Assembly: GCF_003601925.1 (NCBI RefSeq)
Contig: NZ_QZWH01000012.1
Span: 1-64,000 of the forward strand
Direction: 5' to 3'
DNA: 64,000 nt
DNA from: Buttiauxella izardii
GTDB taxonomy: Bacteria; Pseudomonadota; Gammaproteobacteria; Enterobacterales; Enterobacteriaceae
Of the stretch, positions 26,701-37,545 are shown piece by piece. Below the pieces are notes generated by a model, which was not told where the DNA came from, did no database searches, and worked only from the letters and a program-made list of their open reading frames with translations. The position numbers were made by a program, and so were the translations under genes. Every line of letters begins with the position of its first letter. Positions within the stretch are counted from its first letter, which is position 1.

Positions 26701-28305
26701 TTACTTCACATCCACCTGGTAAAAAATATGTTTACCAAACGGATCCACTTCATAGCCTGTCACTTCTTTGCGCACCGGCTCGAAAATCGTCGAGTGAGCA
26801 ATCATCACCGCTGGCATTTGGTCATGCATCATCTGCTGCGCTTCTTTATATAACGCCACGCGTTTTCCATGATCGTTTGAGGCACGCGCTTCAAGAATCA
26901 ATTTATCAAACGGCTGGTAACACCACTTCGCAGAGTTGGAACCGCCATCGGCTGAACGGCAGGTAAACAGCGGGCCGAAGAAGTTATCCGGGTCGCCGGT
27001 TGCCGTCGTCCAGCCCATCAGCGCCGCCTGGTGCTCGCCGTCTTTCACTCGTTTTAAATACTCGCCCCACTCGTAAGTGACGACTTTTGCCGTAACGCCA
27101 ATTTTCGCCCAGTCGGCCTGAATCATTTCGGCCATGCGTTTGGCATTCGGATTATACGGACGCTGAACCGGCATCGCCCACAGGTCGATCGTCAGGCCAT
27201 TAGCGAAGCCCGCTTCCTTCAGCAGCGCTTTGGCTTTTTCCGGATCGTATTCGTAATCTTTCAGCGTATCGTCTGCGCTCCAAACACCCGGCGGTAACAG
27301 GTTTTTCGCCGCTGTTCCGGTGCCACGGAATACGGCGTCGATAATCGCCGGTTTGTTGATAGCCATCGCCAGCGCCTGACGTACTTTCACATTATCGGTC
27401 GGCGCTTTTTGCGTGTTAAAGGACAGGAACCCGGTGTTTAACCCGGCTTTTTGCATCAGGTTAACATCCGCGTTTTCCTTCAGGCGCGGCAAATCTGCCG
27501 GGTTCGGGAATGGCATCACCTGGCACTCGTTTTTCTCAAGTTTTGCGACACGTACCGAAGCGTCTGGGGTAATGGAGAACACCAGCTTGTCGATTTTCGC
27601 TTTGCCCTGCCAGTATTCCGGGAAGGCGGTAAACAGAATGCGCGAGTCTTTTTGATATTGTGCGAGGCGGAACGGCCCGGTGCCAATCGGGTCCATATCC
27701 ACGCGCTCTGGCGTGCCCGCTTTTAGCATGGAATCGGCATATTCAGCGGAAAGAATGGAAGCAAAATACCAGCCCAAATCGGCAATAAATGGCGCTTCCG
27801 GGTGAGTCAGCGTAAAGCGCACCGTATTATCGTCCACTTTATCAATGGCGGTAATTAACTTGCCGAATTCAAGACTTTCAAAGTTGGAATAGTTTCCGTT
27901 GGAAACATTATGGTAAGGATGCTTTGGATCTTTCTGACGCATAAACGAGAAAATAACGTCGTCGGCGTTGAAATCGCGGCTCGGCTTAAAGTATTTGTTG
28001 CTCTGGAATTTCACCCCTTTGCGCAAGTGGAAGGTATAAACCTTACCATCTTCGCTGACATCCCAGCTTTCAGCGAGGCTTGGCTGCAATTCGGTGGTGC
28101 CCACTTTGAAATCCACCAGGCGGTTATAAACTGGCACCGCGCTGGCATCCACGCTGGTGCCCGAGGTATATAACTGCGGGTTAAAGTTTTCCGGCGATCC
28201 TTCAGAGCAATAAACCAGAGTTTTCGCAGCAACAGTGGAACTGACTGTTAGTGCCGCTATTATCAATGCGAGCTTTGTGGCTTTTCTTGTGATGTGAATG
28301 TTCAT
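26701..28305 (-). CDS. DppA-like periplasmic peptide-binding protein (second copy)
   Basis: 534 residues from ATG 28305, chosen because AGGG stands 5 nt upstream and a normal signal peptide follows (cleavage near TVAA-KTLVYC). The frame's 41 extra upstream codons run through promoter DNA. DppA landmarks: LVYCSEGSPENFNPQL, HLRKGVKFQSNKYFKPSRDFN, MPVQRPYNPNAKRM, WGEYLKRVKDGEH. It is closer to E. coli DppA than the copy at 0.1-1.7 kb. No permease is adjacent. The divergent neighbour is a peptidase T, so peptide capture and peptide cleavage are paired here. Confidence 0.9.
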   Translation of the reverse strand: MNIHITRKATKLALIIAALTVSSTVAAKTLVYCSEGSPENFNPQLYTSGTSVDASAVPVYNRLVDFKVGTTELQPSLAESWDVSEDGKVYTFHLRKGVKFQSNKYFKPSRDFNADDVIFSFMRQKDPKHPYHNVSNGNYSNFESLEFGKLITAIDKVDDNTVRFTLTHPEAPFIADLGWYFASILSAEYADSMLKAGTPERVDMDPIGTGPFRLAQYQKDSRILFTAFPEYWQGKAKIDKLVFSITPDASVRVAKLEKNECQVMPFPNPADLPRLKENADVNLMQKAGLNTGFLSFNTQKAPTDNVKVRQALAMAINKPAIIDAVFRGTGTAAKNLLPPGVWSADDTLKDYEYDPEKAKALLKEAGFANGLTIDLWAMPVQRPYNPNAKRMAEMIQADWAKIGVTAKVVTYEWGEYLKRVKDGEHQAALMGWTTATGDPDNFFGPLFTCRSADGGSNSAKWCYQPFDKLILEARASNDHGKRVALYKEAQQMMHDQMPAVMIAHSTIFEPVRKEVTGYEVDPFGKHIFYQVDVK

Positions 28306-28426
28306 GTTTACCCTATTATTTATAATTTTCCTGACCCAGACAGAATAAAGCTTGTATGAAACAACGTAATACATAACATTAAATATCGATTGCAAACAAA
28401 TGAATATATTCGTCCAAGAGGAAGTC

Positions 28427-29656
28427 ATGGCATTACAACTAACAGAACAATTAACGCAACGCTTCTTCCGCTATCTGGCGATTACCAGCCAAAGCCAGGC
28501 GGGCGCGACCACGCTACCGAGCACTCCCGGCCAACATGAAATGGCAAAATTACTGGCGCAAGAACTGCGCGAGTTCGGCCTTGATGATGTGGTGATCGAT
28601 GAGCATGCCACCGTCACCGCCGTGAAAAAAGGCAATGTTCCCGGTGCGCCACGCGTCGGTTTTATTACCCACATTGATACCGTCGATGTCGGGCTTTCAG
28701 CGGATATCTATCCGCAAGTTTTGCGTTTTACCGGCGACGATTTGTGCCTGAATAAAGAGAAAGATATCTGGCTGCGCACGTCAGAACACCCGGAAATCCT
28801 CGCCTATCCAAACGAAGAGATCATTTTCAGCGACGGCACCAGCGTATTGGGTGCGGATAATAAATCGGCCGTTACGGTAGTGATGACGCTGCTGGAAAAC
28901 CTGACCGACGAGATGAAGCATGGCGATATCGTGGTTGCGTTTGTGCCGGATGAAGAGATTGGTTTATGTGGCGCAAAAGCGCTGGATTTAGCCCGCTTTG
29001 ATGTGGATTTTGCCTGGACTATCGATTGCTGTGAATTAGGTGAAGTGGTGTATGAAAACTTTAACGCCGCTCATGCTGAAATTCGTTTTACTGGCGTCAC
29101 CGCACACCCAATGTCCGCCAAAGGCGTATTAGTGAACCCGTTGCTGATGGCCCATGATTTCATCAGCCATTTTGACCGCAACCAGACGCCAGAGAATACC
29201 GAAGGCCGCGAAGGCTATATTTGGTTTAACGGCATGAACACCACGCAAAACGACGCCATATTAAAAGCCAATATTCGTGATTTTGATACGCAAAATTTCG
29301 AAGCACGTAAACAGCAATTACGCGATGTGGCGCAAATAATTGCCGCGCAACACCCTACGGCGAAAGTCGAAATTTCAATCAGCGATACTTACAGCAATAT
29401 CAGTAATGCGATCAAAGACGATCGTCGCGCGATTGATTTGATTTTCGAGGCGATGAAAGAGTTGAATATCGAGCCTAAGATCATTCCAATGCGCGGTGGC
29501 ACCGATGGCGCGGCCTTATCGGCAAAAGGCTTATTAACACCGAACTTCTTTACCGGTGCGCATAATTTCCACTCTAAGTTTGAATTTTTACCGCTGCGGG
29601 CCTTTGAGGCCTCATATAACGTGGCGCTGAAACTGTGCTTATTAGCGGCTAAATAA
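28427..29656 (+). CDS. pepT: Peptidase T-like tripeptidase (M20B)
   Basis: 409 residues (E. coli PepT 408). ATG 28427 has AGAGGA 5 nt upstream; an earlier in-frame ATG at 28400 lacks a site. Dinuclear zinc ligands are visible: HIDT (His), VLGADNKS (Asp), PDEEIG (Glu pair), TIDCCE (Asp) and FTGAHNFHSKFEF (His). Compared with E. coli PepT, GADDK is GADNK and TVDGGG is TIDCCE. With many other substitutions this looks like a diverged PepT paralogue rather than the orthologue. It removes N-terminal residues from tripeptides in the cytoplasm. Confidence 0.85.
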   Translation: MALQLTEQLTQRFFRYLAITSQSQAGATTLPSTPGQHEMAKLLAQELREFGLDDVVIDEHATVTAVKKGNVPGAPRVGFITHIDTVDVGLSADIYPQVLRFTGDDLCLNKEKDIWLRTSEHPEILAYPNEEIIFSDGTSVLGADNKSAVTVVMTLLENLTDEMKHGDIVVAFVPDEEIGLCGAKALDLARFDVDFAWTIDCCELGEVVYENFNAAHAEIRFTGVTAHPMSAKGVLVNPLLMAHDFISHFDRNQTPENTEGREGYIWFNGMNTTQNDAILKANIRDFDTQNFEARKQQLRDVAQIIAAQHPTAKVEISISDTYSNISNAIKDDRRAIDLIFEAMKELNIEPKIIPMRGGTDGAALSAKGLLTPNFFTGAHNFHSKFEFLPLRAFEASYNVALKLCLLAAK

Positions 29657-29695
29657 AACGATTACGGCGGGTAAAATTTACCCGCCCAACAAATA

Positions 29696-30460
29696 TCATG
29701 CCCCGTTAATAGACGCACCGCCGTCAACCAGCGATGCTGTTCCCGTCACAAACGATGCTTCATCAGACGCCAGCCATAATACCGCTCGGGCGATTTCTTC
29801 CGGTTTTGCCACGCGTTTTAGCGCGTGCAGGCCGGTGATAAACGCCTGAGATTCCGCCGTATCATTCATGTCACGATACATATCGGTATCCACCGCGCCG
29901 GGTAATACAGAATTGACACGAATATTTTGTGGGCCAAATTCCGAAGCTAACGCCTGAGTTAAACCAATCAAACCGGCTTTGCTGGCGGCGTACGCGGCGA
30001 CCTGTGGAAAGGCGAATGAATAACCGACAAAAGTAGAAGTAAAGATGACCGAGCCGCCGCCGTGTTTGAGCATTTCGGCAATCTGGTGTTTGGCTCCGAG
30101 GAAAGATCCGGTCAGATTGATGGCAACCGCATCGGCGAACCCTTCCGCTGAGACTTCGGTACTCGGGCCGCCTTCGCCCAACGTGCCTGCGTTGTTAAAC
30201 GCAATATCCAGCCGCCCCCACGTTGCCACCGCTTTTTCCACTAACGCTTTGGCGTAGGATTCTTCGCGCACATCGCCCGTTACAGCAACCGCCTCGCCTC
30301 CGGCAGCTTTGATTTCATCAACCAGTTGAGCAAGTTCGGCTTCACGCCTGGCACCGACCACAACTTTCGCCCCTTCTGCGGCAAACAGCTTCGCGGTGAC
30401 ATACCCGATGCCAGAACTGGCCCCGGTGACAATGGCAACTTTATCGGCTAATCGTTTCAT
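29696..30460 (-). CDS. Short-chain dehydrogenase/reductase (SDR)
   Basis: 254-residue classical SDR: TGASSGIG cofactor loop, NNAG, catalytic Ser in FTSTF, and YAASK with the Tyr and Lys, all intact. GARR after beta-2 favours NADP(H). Substrate is unknown; GlcDH/FabG-like members with this layout act on varied alcohols and ketones. A hairpin with arms GGCGGGT/ACCCGCC (29666-29686) separates it from convergent pepT. Confidence 0.85.
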   Translation of the reverse strand: MKRLADKVAIVTGASSGIGYVTAKLFAAEGAKVVVGARREAELAQLVDEIKAAGGEAVAVTGDVREESYAKALVEKAVATWGRLDIAFNNAGTLGEGGPSTEVSAEGFADAVAINLTGSFLGAKHQIAEMLKHGGGSVIFTSTFVGYSFAFPQVAAYAASKAGLIGLTQALASEFGPQNIRVNSVLPGAVDTDMYRDMNDTAESQAFITGLHALKRVAKPEEIARAVLWLASDEASFVTGTASLVDGGASINGA

Positions 30461-30540
30461 GAGAGAACCCCAGTGGAGCGGTCAGAATTTGACCGCTCAT
30501 GGAGTATGGTATCGGGATGCGATTATTGCATTGTTGAATG

Positions 30541-30609
30541 CCCTCACCCCGGCCCTCTCCCCCAGGAGAGGGAGAAAATCGGTCAATCCCTTCTCCCTGA
30601 GGGTGAGGG
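30541..30609. repeat. CCCTCACCC palindromic intergenic element, single-unit copy
   Basis: Outer arms CCCTCACCC/GGGTGAGGG (9 bp, 30541-30549 with 30601-30609) and inner CCCTCTCCC/GGGAGA arms. Same family as the elements at 43.7 and 55.7 kb but without tandem expansion. It lies between the SDR gene and the hrpA stop. Confidence 0.75.
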
Positions 30610-30619
30610 CTGTTTTTGA

Positions 30620-33600
30620 TTACGCCGTAATCTGTTCCATCGCCTGCAAAATACGCTTGTCAGAAATCGGATATGGCGTACCCAATTGTTGAGCGAAGAA
30701 ACTCACACGCAGCTCTTCAATCATCCAGCGGATTTCCTGCACGTCTTCATCCACGCGGCGCGCTGGCGGCAGCTTATTCAGCCACTGCTGCCAGGTTTGT
30801 TGCACATGCTCGACTTTCAGCATTTGCACGCGGTCGCGATGCGGATCGACGGCCATTTTCTCGAGGCGTTTCTCAATGGCGTTCAGATAACGCAGCGTAT
30901 CACCCAAACGTTTGTAGCCGTTTCCTGTGACAAAACCGCGATACACCAGGCCGCTCATTTGCGCTTTCACATCCGACATACCGAGCGCCATGGTCATGTC
31001 CACGCGCCCTTTCAGCCGTTTGTTGATGTTGAAAACAGCCGTCAGGATTTGTTCGACCTGCTTCGCAATTTCCACCACGGTGTCGTTAAGTTCCGCGCGC
31101 ACTTTTTCGTGCAATGCCGCAAAACCTTCTTCGCTCCACACCGGGCCGCCCGCCTGCGCAATCAGCTTATCGACGCCACAAGAAATGCAGTCGTCAATCA
31201 AATCCATGACTTTGCCGTACGGGTTAAAGTACAGGCCGAGCTTGGCTTTGTTCGGCAGCTTTTCATGCAGATATTTGATCGGCGATGGAATGTTCAACAG
31301 CAGTAAACGGCGCAAACCGCGCCACATTGCCTGTTGCTGTTCGAGCGGATTATCAAACAGCTTAATTGCCACGCTCTCTTTTTCATCCACCAGCGCCGGG
31401 AACGCCTTCATGCGGTAGTTGCCGCGTTTCTGCTCGTAGCTTTCTGGAAGCTTTCCGAAACTCCAGATGTGCAGGCCGCTTTGTTCGATACCGTCGTCCG
31501 CCACCGCTGAGAGCGTTTGCTGGACTTTATCTTTCAGGCCGCCTTTCAACTCGGTGAGATCTTTGCCCTCTTTGAGTTTTTTATTGTGCTCATCAACGAT
31601 GCGGAACGTCATTTTCAGGTGATCGGGCACCTGATCCCAATGCCAGTCTTCGCGGTCGATGGTGATGCCCGACATGCGGCGGAATTCACGCTCTAAACTT
31701 TCCAGCAGCGGCAATTCCAGCGGCGTAGCGCGGCCTAAAAATGCTTCGGCATAGTTTGGCGCAGGCACAAAGTTGCGGCGCACCGGTTTTGGCAGCGACT
31801 TAATCAGCGCAATGACCAGTTCGCGGCGCACACCGGGGATTTGCCATTCAAAACCAGCTTCTTCGACCTGGTTTAACAGCGGCAACGGAATATGCACCGT
31901 TACGCCATCGGCGTCAGCGCCCGGTTCGAACTGGTAAGTCAGGCGCAGTTTGAGGTTGCCCTGATGCCAGAAGTTCGGATAGTCGAGTTTGCTGACCTGT
32001 TCCGCGCCCTCTTTGATCAACATGCTCTTTTCGAAATTGAGCAGATCCGGCGTCTCTTTGCTGGCCTGTTTCCACCAGTTATCAAAGTGGCGAGCGGAAA
32101 TCACATCGTGTGCGATGCGTTGATCGTAAAACTCAAACATCGTGTCGTCATCGACAAGGATGTCGCGGCGGCGGGATTTGTGTTCAAGTTCTTCAATTTC
32201 ATTGCGCAACTTGAGGTTGTCGCGGAAAAACGCGTGGCGCGTTTGCCAGTCGCCTTCGACTAACGCATGGCGGATGAACAGCTCGCGACACAGCGCCGGG
32301 TCAATTTGGCTGTAGTTCACGCTGCGGGCGGCGACAATCGGCAAGCCGTAAAGCGTGACTTTTTCCGTCGCCATCACTGCGCCCTGCGATTTCTCCCAGT
32401 GCGGTTCGCTGTACGAGCGTTTCAGCAGATGTTGCGCCAGCGGCTCCACCCATTCCGGGTCGATACGCGCCGCAATGCGTCCCCACAAGCGGCTGGTTTC
32501 CACCAGTTCGGCAACCATCGTCCATTTTGGCGGCTTTTTGAATAAACCGGAGCCTGGGAAGATGGAGAAACGGGCGTTACGCGCACCGGTGTATTCCTGT
32601 TTATCGGCATCTTTCTGGCCGATATGGGAAAGCAAACCGGTCAATAACGCACAGTGAACGGAACGGAAATCAGCCGGTTCGCTATTAATCGGCAAGCCGA
32701 GTTCTTTCACCACCTGGCGCAACTGGGTGTAGATATCTTGCCATTCGCGCACACGCAGATAGTTCAAATAATCGAGCTTACACTGGCGGCGGAACTGATT
32801 AGACGACAGCTCTTTTTGCTGCTCGCCCAGGTAGTTCCACAGATTCACGTAGGCCAGGAAGTCCGACTCTTTGTCGTGGAAGCGACGATGTTTTTCATCC
32901 GATGCCTGCTGTTTGTCCATCGGCCGCTCGCGCGGATCCTGAATCGACAAACCGGCGGTGATGATCATCACTTCACGCACGCAGCCAAACTTCTGCGCTT
33001 CAAGCACCATACGCGCCAAGCGCGGATCGACTGGCAATTGCGCCAGCTGGCGGCCCGATGTTGTTAGTTTATAAACGCTGAGATCGGCATCGCTGGTGAT
33101 CGCGCCGAGTTCTTCAAGCAGGCGCACACCGTCCTGAATATTGCGTTTGTCCGGCGCTTCCACAAACGGGAATGCGGCAATATCGCCAAGCCCGAGCGAG
33201 GTCATCTGCAAGATAACGGACGCCAGGTTGGTACGGAGAATTTCCGGGTCGGTAAACTCCGGGCGCGACAGGAAATCGTCTTCGGAATACAGACGAATAC
33301 AAATCCCGTCTGAGACACGCCCACAGCGGCCTTTACGCTGGTTGGCAGACGCCTGTGAAACCGGCTCAATCGGCAAACGTTGCACTTTGGTGCGGTAGCT
33401 GTAACGGCTGATACGCGCGGTGCCGGGGTCGATAACGTATTTAATGCCTGGCACGGTGAGGGAGGTTTCAGCGACGTTGGTTGCCAGCACGATGCGGCGG
33501 CCAACGTGCGACTGGAACACGCGGTTTTGCTCGCTATTCGACAGGCGCGCATACAGCGGCAGCACTTCGGTGTGCGGCAAATTCAGCTTGTTGAGCGCAT

Positions 33601-34519
33601 CAGCGGTGTCACGAATTTCGCGTTCGCCGCTCATGAAAATCAGAATGTCGCCTGCGCTTTCGTGGCCGAGTTCGTCAACCGCGTCAAAAATCGCCTGCAG
33701 CTGGTCGCGTTCGGTATCGTCGGCGTCTTCGACAATCGGACGGTAACGCACTTCGACCGGATAAGTTCGGCCTGAAACTTCGATGATCGGCGCATTATTG
33801 AAATGGCGCGAGAAGCGTTCCGGGTCAATGGTCGCAGAAGTAATAATGATTTTCAGATCCGGGCGACGCGGCAGTAACTCACGCAAATAACCCAGCAGGA
33901 AATCAATGTTCAGACTGCGTTCGTGCGCTTCATCAATAATGATGGTGTCGTACTGCATCAGCAGGCGGTCTTGCTGAATTTCCGCCAGCAAAATGCCGTC
34001 GGTCATCAGTTTCACCATGGTGTTTTCACTGACATGATCGGTGAAACGCACTTTGTAACCAACGCAACCACCCGGCTCCGTTTGCAGCTCTTCGGCAATA
34101 CGGTTGGCGACGGTTCGCGCCGCCAGACGGCGTGGCTGCGTGTGACCAATCAGCCCTTTTAAGCCGCGCCCCAGTTCCATGCAGATTTTTGGCAACTGCG
34201 TGGTTTTACCGGAACCCGTTTCACCCGCCACGATAACCACCTGGTGGTCACGAATAGCGTCGTAAATATCCTGTTTCTTCTGGCTAACAGGCAGGTTTTC
34301 CGGGTAGGTGATTTTAGGACGCGAGGCTTCGCGCAGCAGAACCTTACCGGCTGCCGCTTCGATTTCCTGGGCCAGTGAATCTAATACAGCCTGTTGCGAT
34401 TCAGGATTTTTCACCTTCTTCGCACCATGGATACGGCGGGAGAAGCGTTGTCTGTCGCGTAACATTAAGCCGTCGAGACGCGAGAATAATGAGGACAGCG
34501 AGGGTTTTATGTTTTCCAT
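30620..34519 (-). CDS. hrpA: ATP-dependent RNA helicase HrpA (DEAH box)
   Basis: 1299 residues from ATG 34519 (E. coli 1300); the frame extends to a TTG at 34567, not needed. Motif I GETGSGKTTQ, motif II DEAHERS, SATID (motif III) and QRKGRCGRVSDG (motif VI) are all intact, followed by the HA2/OB region and the long C-terminal domain unique to HrpA. It resolves stalled ribosomes and processes some fimbrial mRNAs in E. coli. It is divergent from azoR, as in E. coli, but ydcF-aldA, its E. coli neighbours, are 16 kb away here. Confidence 0.97.
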   Translation of the reverse strand: MENIKPSLSSLFSRLDGLMLRDRQRFSRRIHGAKKVKNPESQQAVLDSLAQEIEAAAGKVLLREASRPKITYPENLPVSQKKQDIYDAIRDHQVVIVAGETGSGKTTQLPKICMELGRGLKGLIGHTQPRRLAARTVANRIAEELQTEPGGCVGYKVRFTDHVSENTMVKLMTDGILLAEIQQDRLLMQYDTIIIDEAHERSLNIDFLLGYLRELLPRRPDLKIIITSATIDPERFSRHFNNAPIIEVSGRTYPVEVRYRPIVEDADDTERDQLQAIFDAVDELGHESAGDILIFMSGEREIRDTADALNKLNLPHTEVLPLYARLSNSEQNRVFQSHVGRRIVLATNVAETSLTVPGIKYVIDPGTARISRYSYRTKVQRLPIEPVSQASANQRKGRCGRVSDGICIRLYSEDDFLSRPEFTDPEILRTNLASVILQMTSLGLGDIAAFPFVEAPDKRNIQDGVRLLEELGAITSDADLSVYKLTTSGRQLAQLPVDPRLARMVLEAQKFGCVREVMIITAGLSIQDPRERPMDKQQASDEKHRRFHDKESDFLAYVNLWNYLGEQQKELSSNQFRRQCKLDYLNYLRVREWQDIYTQLRQVVKELGLPINSEPADFRSVHCALLTGLLSHIGQKDADKQEYTGARNARFSIFPGSGLFKKPPKWTMVAELVETSRLWGRIAARIDPEWVEPLAQHLLKRSYSEPHWEKSQGAVMATEKVTLYGLPIVAARSVNYSQIDPALCRELFIRHALVEGDWQTRHAFFRDNLKLRNEIEELEHKSRRRDILVDDDTMFEFYDQRIAHDVISARHFDNWWKQASKETPDLLNFEKSMLIKEGAEQVSKLDYPNFWHQGNLKLRLTYQFEPGADADGVTVHIPLPLLNQVEEAGFEWQIPGVRRELVIALIKSLPKPVRRNFVPAPNYAEAFLGRATPLELPLLESLEREFRRMSGITIDREDWHWDQVPDHLKMTFRIVDEHNKKLKEGKDLTELKGGLKDKVQQTLSAVADDGIEQSGLHIWSFGKLPESYEQKRGNYRMKAFPALVDEKESVAIKLFDNPLEQQQAMWRGLRRLLLLNIPSPIKYLHEKLPNKAKLGLYFNPYGKVMDLIDDCISCGVDKLIAQAGGPVWSEEGFAALHEKVRAELNDTVVEIAKQVEQILTAVFNINKRLKGRVDMTMALGMSDVKAQMSGLVYRGFVTGNGYKRLGDTLRYLNAIEKRLEKMAVDPHRDRVQMLKVEHVQQTWQQWLNKLPPARRVDEDVQEIRWMIEELRVSFFAQQLGTPYPISDKRILQAMEQITA

Positions 34520-34665
34520 TGGGTAGTCATCTGGGCAGCGCACTGCCGGGTAAGTCTGTTTCGTCAATTAGCGCTAGATTACCACACCACGCCTTTTGAC
34601 GCCTTGTTCAATAAAATCGAACATTGAGTTCGATATATTGCGCTATCACTGCAATCGGATTGTGA

Positions 34666-35454
<789 letters not shown>

Positions 35455-35468
35455 GTTTCGCTGCATTT

Positions 35469-35493
35469 GGTGGATGACGCTTATTCACCCTAC
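35469..35493. repeat. REP-like palindrome after azoR
   Basis: GGTGGATGACGC/TTATTCACCC imperfect palindrome, 14 nt past the azoR stop; same style as the REP units at 48.5 and 52.3 kb. Confidence 0.5.
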
Positions 35494-35514
35494 GAAAATC
35501 TAAATCATTGATGA

Positions 35515-35546
35515 AAACGGCAAACATTTGTTTGCCGTTTTTTTAT
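35515..35546 (+). terminator. azoR terminator
   Basis: Perfect 12-bp stem AAACGGCAAACA/TGTTTGCCGTTT followed by a T-run. Confidence 0.88.
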
Positions 35547-35557
35547 TGTTTTAATTA

Positions 35558-35752
35558 TTACAACAACATAAATATTAATAAGAAAGAAGAAACCAAAAAC
35601 GATAATCCAAACCATTGTGTATAAAGTAAGGCAAATGCAAACAAGCAATTCATTGCCCACCAAAAGAAAATCCGTTTGCGCAGCCCATGCCAGTCATATT
35701 GCGGATAGCACAGTTTTAAAATAAAAATAGTTAATGTTGTCAGAATAATCAT
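35558..35752 (-). CDS. Small hydrophobic protein, unknown
   Basis: 64 residues from ATG 35752 (an earlier start at 35782 would add ten polar residues). Nearly all residues fall in two or three hydrophobic segments with basic residues between (YDWHGLRKRIFFWW), so a small inner-membrane protein is plausible. No family is recognised and the ribosome-binding site is weak. AT-rich surroundings and lack of a known homologue keep confidence low. The 306 bp from 35753 to 36058 hold no other gene, only AT-rich DNA and the ddc terminator. Confidence 0.35.
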   Translation of the reverse strand: MIILTTLTIFILKLCYPQYDWHGLRKRIFFWWAMNCLFAFALLYTQWFGLSFLVSSFLLIFMLL

Positions 35753-36004
35753 AACGTTATCATCCGTGAAACGCAGGCACACTCAATGAATGAGATGAGT
35801 TAAATCTCATTCCATCCGGGAATCAATGAATGGCAATATTAACTGCATGGATATTATTTTGCAATTAGTGCGATTTAATAAAAATATTTAATCTTTATCA
35901 ACGAGTTGGGATTTATCCTAACAAGAATAATAGTCATGATGAATGTAATTACATTTATATATGTGAAAATCAGATTGTTTACGGGGATATTATGAGGGAG
36001 TTAA

Positions 36005-36038
36005 AAATAAAAATGGGCGGTATCAAACCGCCCATTTT
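36005..36038 (-). terminator. ddc terminator
   Basis: On the minus strand a 12-bp stem AAAATGGGCGGT/ACCGCCCATTTT (36027-36038 with 36010-36021) is followed by a T-rich tail, 21 nt past the ddc stop. Confidence 0.85.
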
Positions 36039-36058
36039 CTTATGCTCAAACCAGAGAC

Positions 36059-37528
36059 TTAGCCAATTAATGGCTGTGCTGTTTTCTCAACCAACGCCAG
36101 CAGAAGTTTAATATCTTCCAGCGTCACGATTGGATTCAGCAATGTCATTTTCAGACAGGTCACGCCGTTATGCTCGGTCACACCCACGTTCGCACGGCCT
36201 GAATCCAGCAATGCGTCACCAATCTTCTGGTTCAGCAGTGCGATAGCTGCATCATCCGCACCCGCCAGTTGCTCAGGACGGAAACGGAACAGCACGCTCG
36301 CCAGTTGTGGTTTCATCACCAGTTCCAGAGATGACTGTTCAGCAATATACTGTGCAACTTGTTGGGCCAGCGTCACACCGTGATCGATGATCGCCGCGTA
36401 CTGCTTCTGACCTAACGCTTCCAGGCCCATCCACAGTTTCAGTGCATCGAAACGACGAGTGGTCTGCAAAGATTTAGACACCAGATTTGGCACGCCTGCT
36501 GCTTCATCGAACTCAGAGTTCAGATAAGCCGCCTGGTAGCGCATCAATTCATAGTGGCGAGCTTCTTTAAGCAAGAAGGCACCGCAACTGATGGTCTGGA
36601 AGTATTGCTTGTGGAAGTCCAGGGTGATGGAATCCACTAATTCAATACCATCCAGATAGTCACGATACTGCTCGGACATCAGCAATGCCCCGCCCCACGC
36701 GGCATCCACATGCACCCAAATCTGGTGCTGCGCGGCCAGTGCGGCGATTTCACGCAGTGGGTCGATTGCGCCCGCATCGGTAGTACCCGCAGTGGCAACA
36801 ATCGCGAGGATTTGCTCGCCGTTTGCCTGAGCCTGCGCCACTTTCTCGCGCAGATCGTTAAGATCCATACGCGCGAACTCGTCAGTTTTCACCAGCGTCA
36901 CAGACTGATAGCCAAGGCCCATCAACGCCATGTTCTTCTGCACAGAGAAGTGGGCGTTTTCAGAACACAGGACTTTAATCTTACGCAGATCGCCGACCAG
37001 GCCGTCTTGCTGGATAGAGTGACCCTGACGCGCAAAGAATGCGTCACGCGCCAGCATCAGACCCATCAAGTTACTTTGCGTGCCGCCGCTGGTGAATACA
37101 CCGGCGTCGCCAGCCTGATAACCGACTTGTGCACGCAGCCATTCGATCAGCTTCATCTCGATGATGGTCGCTGACGGGCTTTGGTCCCAGGAGTCCATGC
37201 TCTGGTTGGTGGCGTTGATCAGCACTTCCGCCGCCTGGCTAATCACCAGGCTTGGGCAATGCAGGTGCGCCACACATTGTGGGTGATGCACCGACAGGCT
37301 GTCTTTTAAGAAATATTCAATCGCACGTTCGATAGCCGCCTGGTTGCCCAGGCCCTGAGGATTGAAATCCAGCTGAATGCGCTCGCGCAGTTCAGCCACG
37401 GATTTACCCTGATACATCTCAGGTTGCTGTAGCCACTGCACAACAGCCGCGCTGGCCTGTGCAATCGCCTGCTGGTAGGCATCAGTGCTTTCGGCTGAGC
37501 CTGCCAGAATCGGGTTTAGTTCGGACAT
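36059..37528 (-). CDS. ddc: L-2,4-diaminobutyrate decarboxylase
   Basis: 489 residues from ATG 37528 (MSELNPIL); in-frame GTG and TTG codons upstream overlap the dat stop. Group II PLP-dependent decarboxylase: HVDAAWGG and LDFHKQYF with the PLP lysine near 307, and an HHPQCVAHLHCP substrate segment. It converts L-2,4-diaminobutyrate to 1,3-diaminopropane. It follows dat in a two-gene operon, the standard arrangement in Acinetobacter, Klebsiella and Enterobacter; E. coli K-12 lacks it. Confidence 0.93.
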   Translation of the reverse strand: MSELNPILAGSAESTDAYQQAIAQASAAVVQWLQQPEMYQGKSVAELRERIQLDFNPQGLGNQAAIERAIEYFLKDSLSVHHPQCVAHLHCPSLVISQAAEVLINATNQSMDSWDQSPSATIIEMKLIEWLRAQVGYQAGDAGVFTSGGTQSNLMGLMLARDAFFARQGHSIQQDGLVGDLRKIKVLCSENAHFSVQKNMALMGLGYQSVTLVKTDEFARMDLNDLREKVAQAQANGEQILAIVATAGTTDAGAIDPLREIAALAAQHQIWVHVDAAWGGALLMSEQYRDYLDGIELVDSITLDFHKQYFQTISCGAFLLKEARHYELMRYQAAYLNSEFDEAAGVPNLVSKSLQTTRRFDALKLWMGLEALGQKQYAAIIDHGVTLAQQVAQYIAEQSSLELVMKPQLASVLFRFRPEQLAGADDAAIALLNQKIGDALLDSGRANVGVTEHNGVTCLKMTLLNPIVTLEDIKLLLALVEKTAQPLIG

Positions 37529-37545
37529 CAGGTCACTCACTCCGC

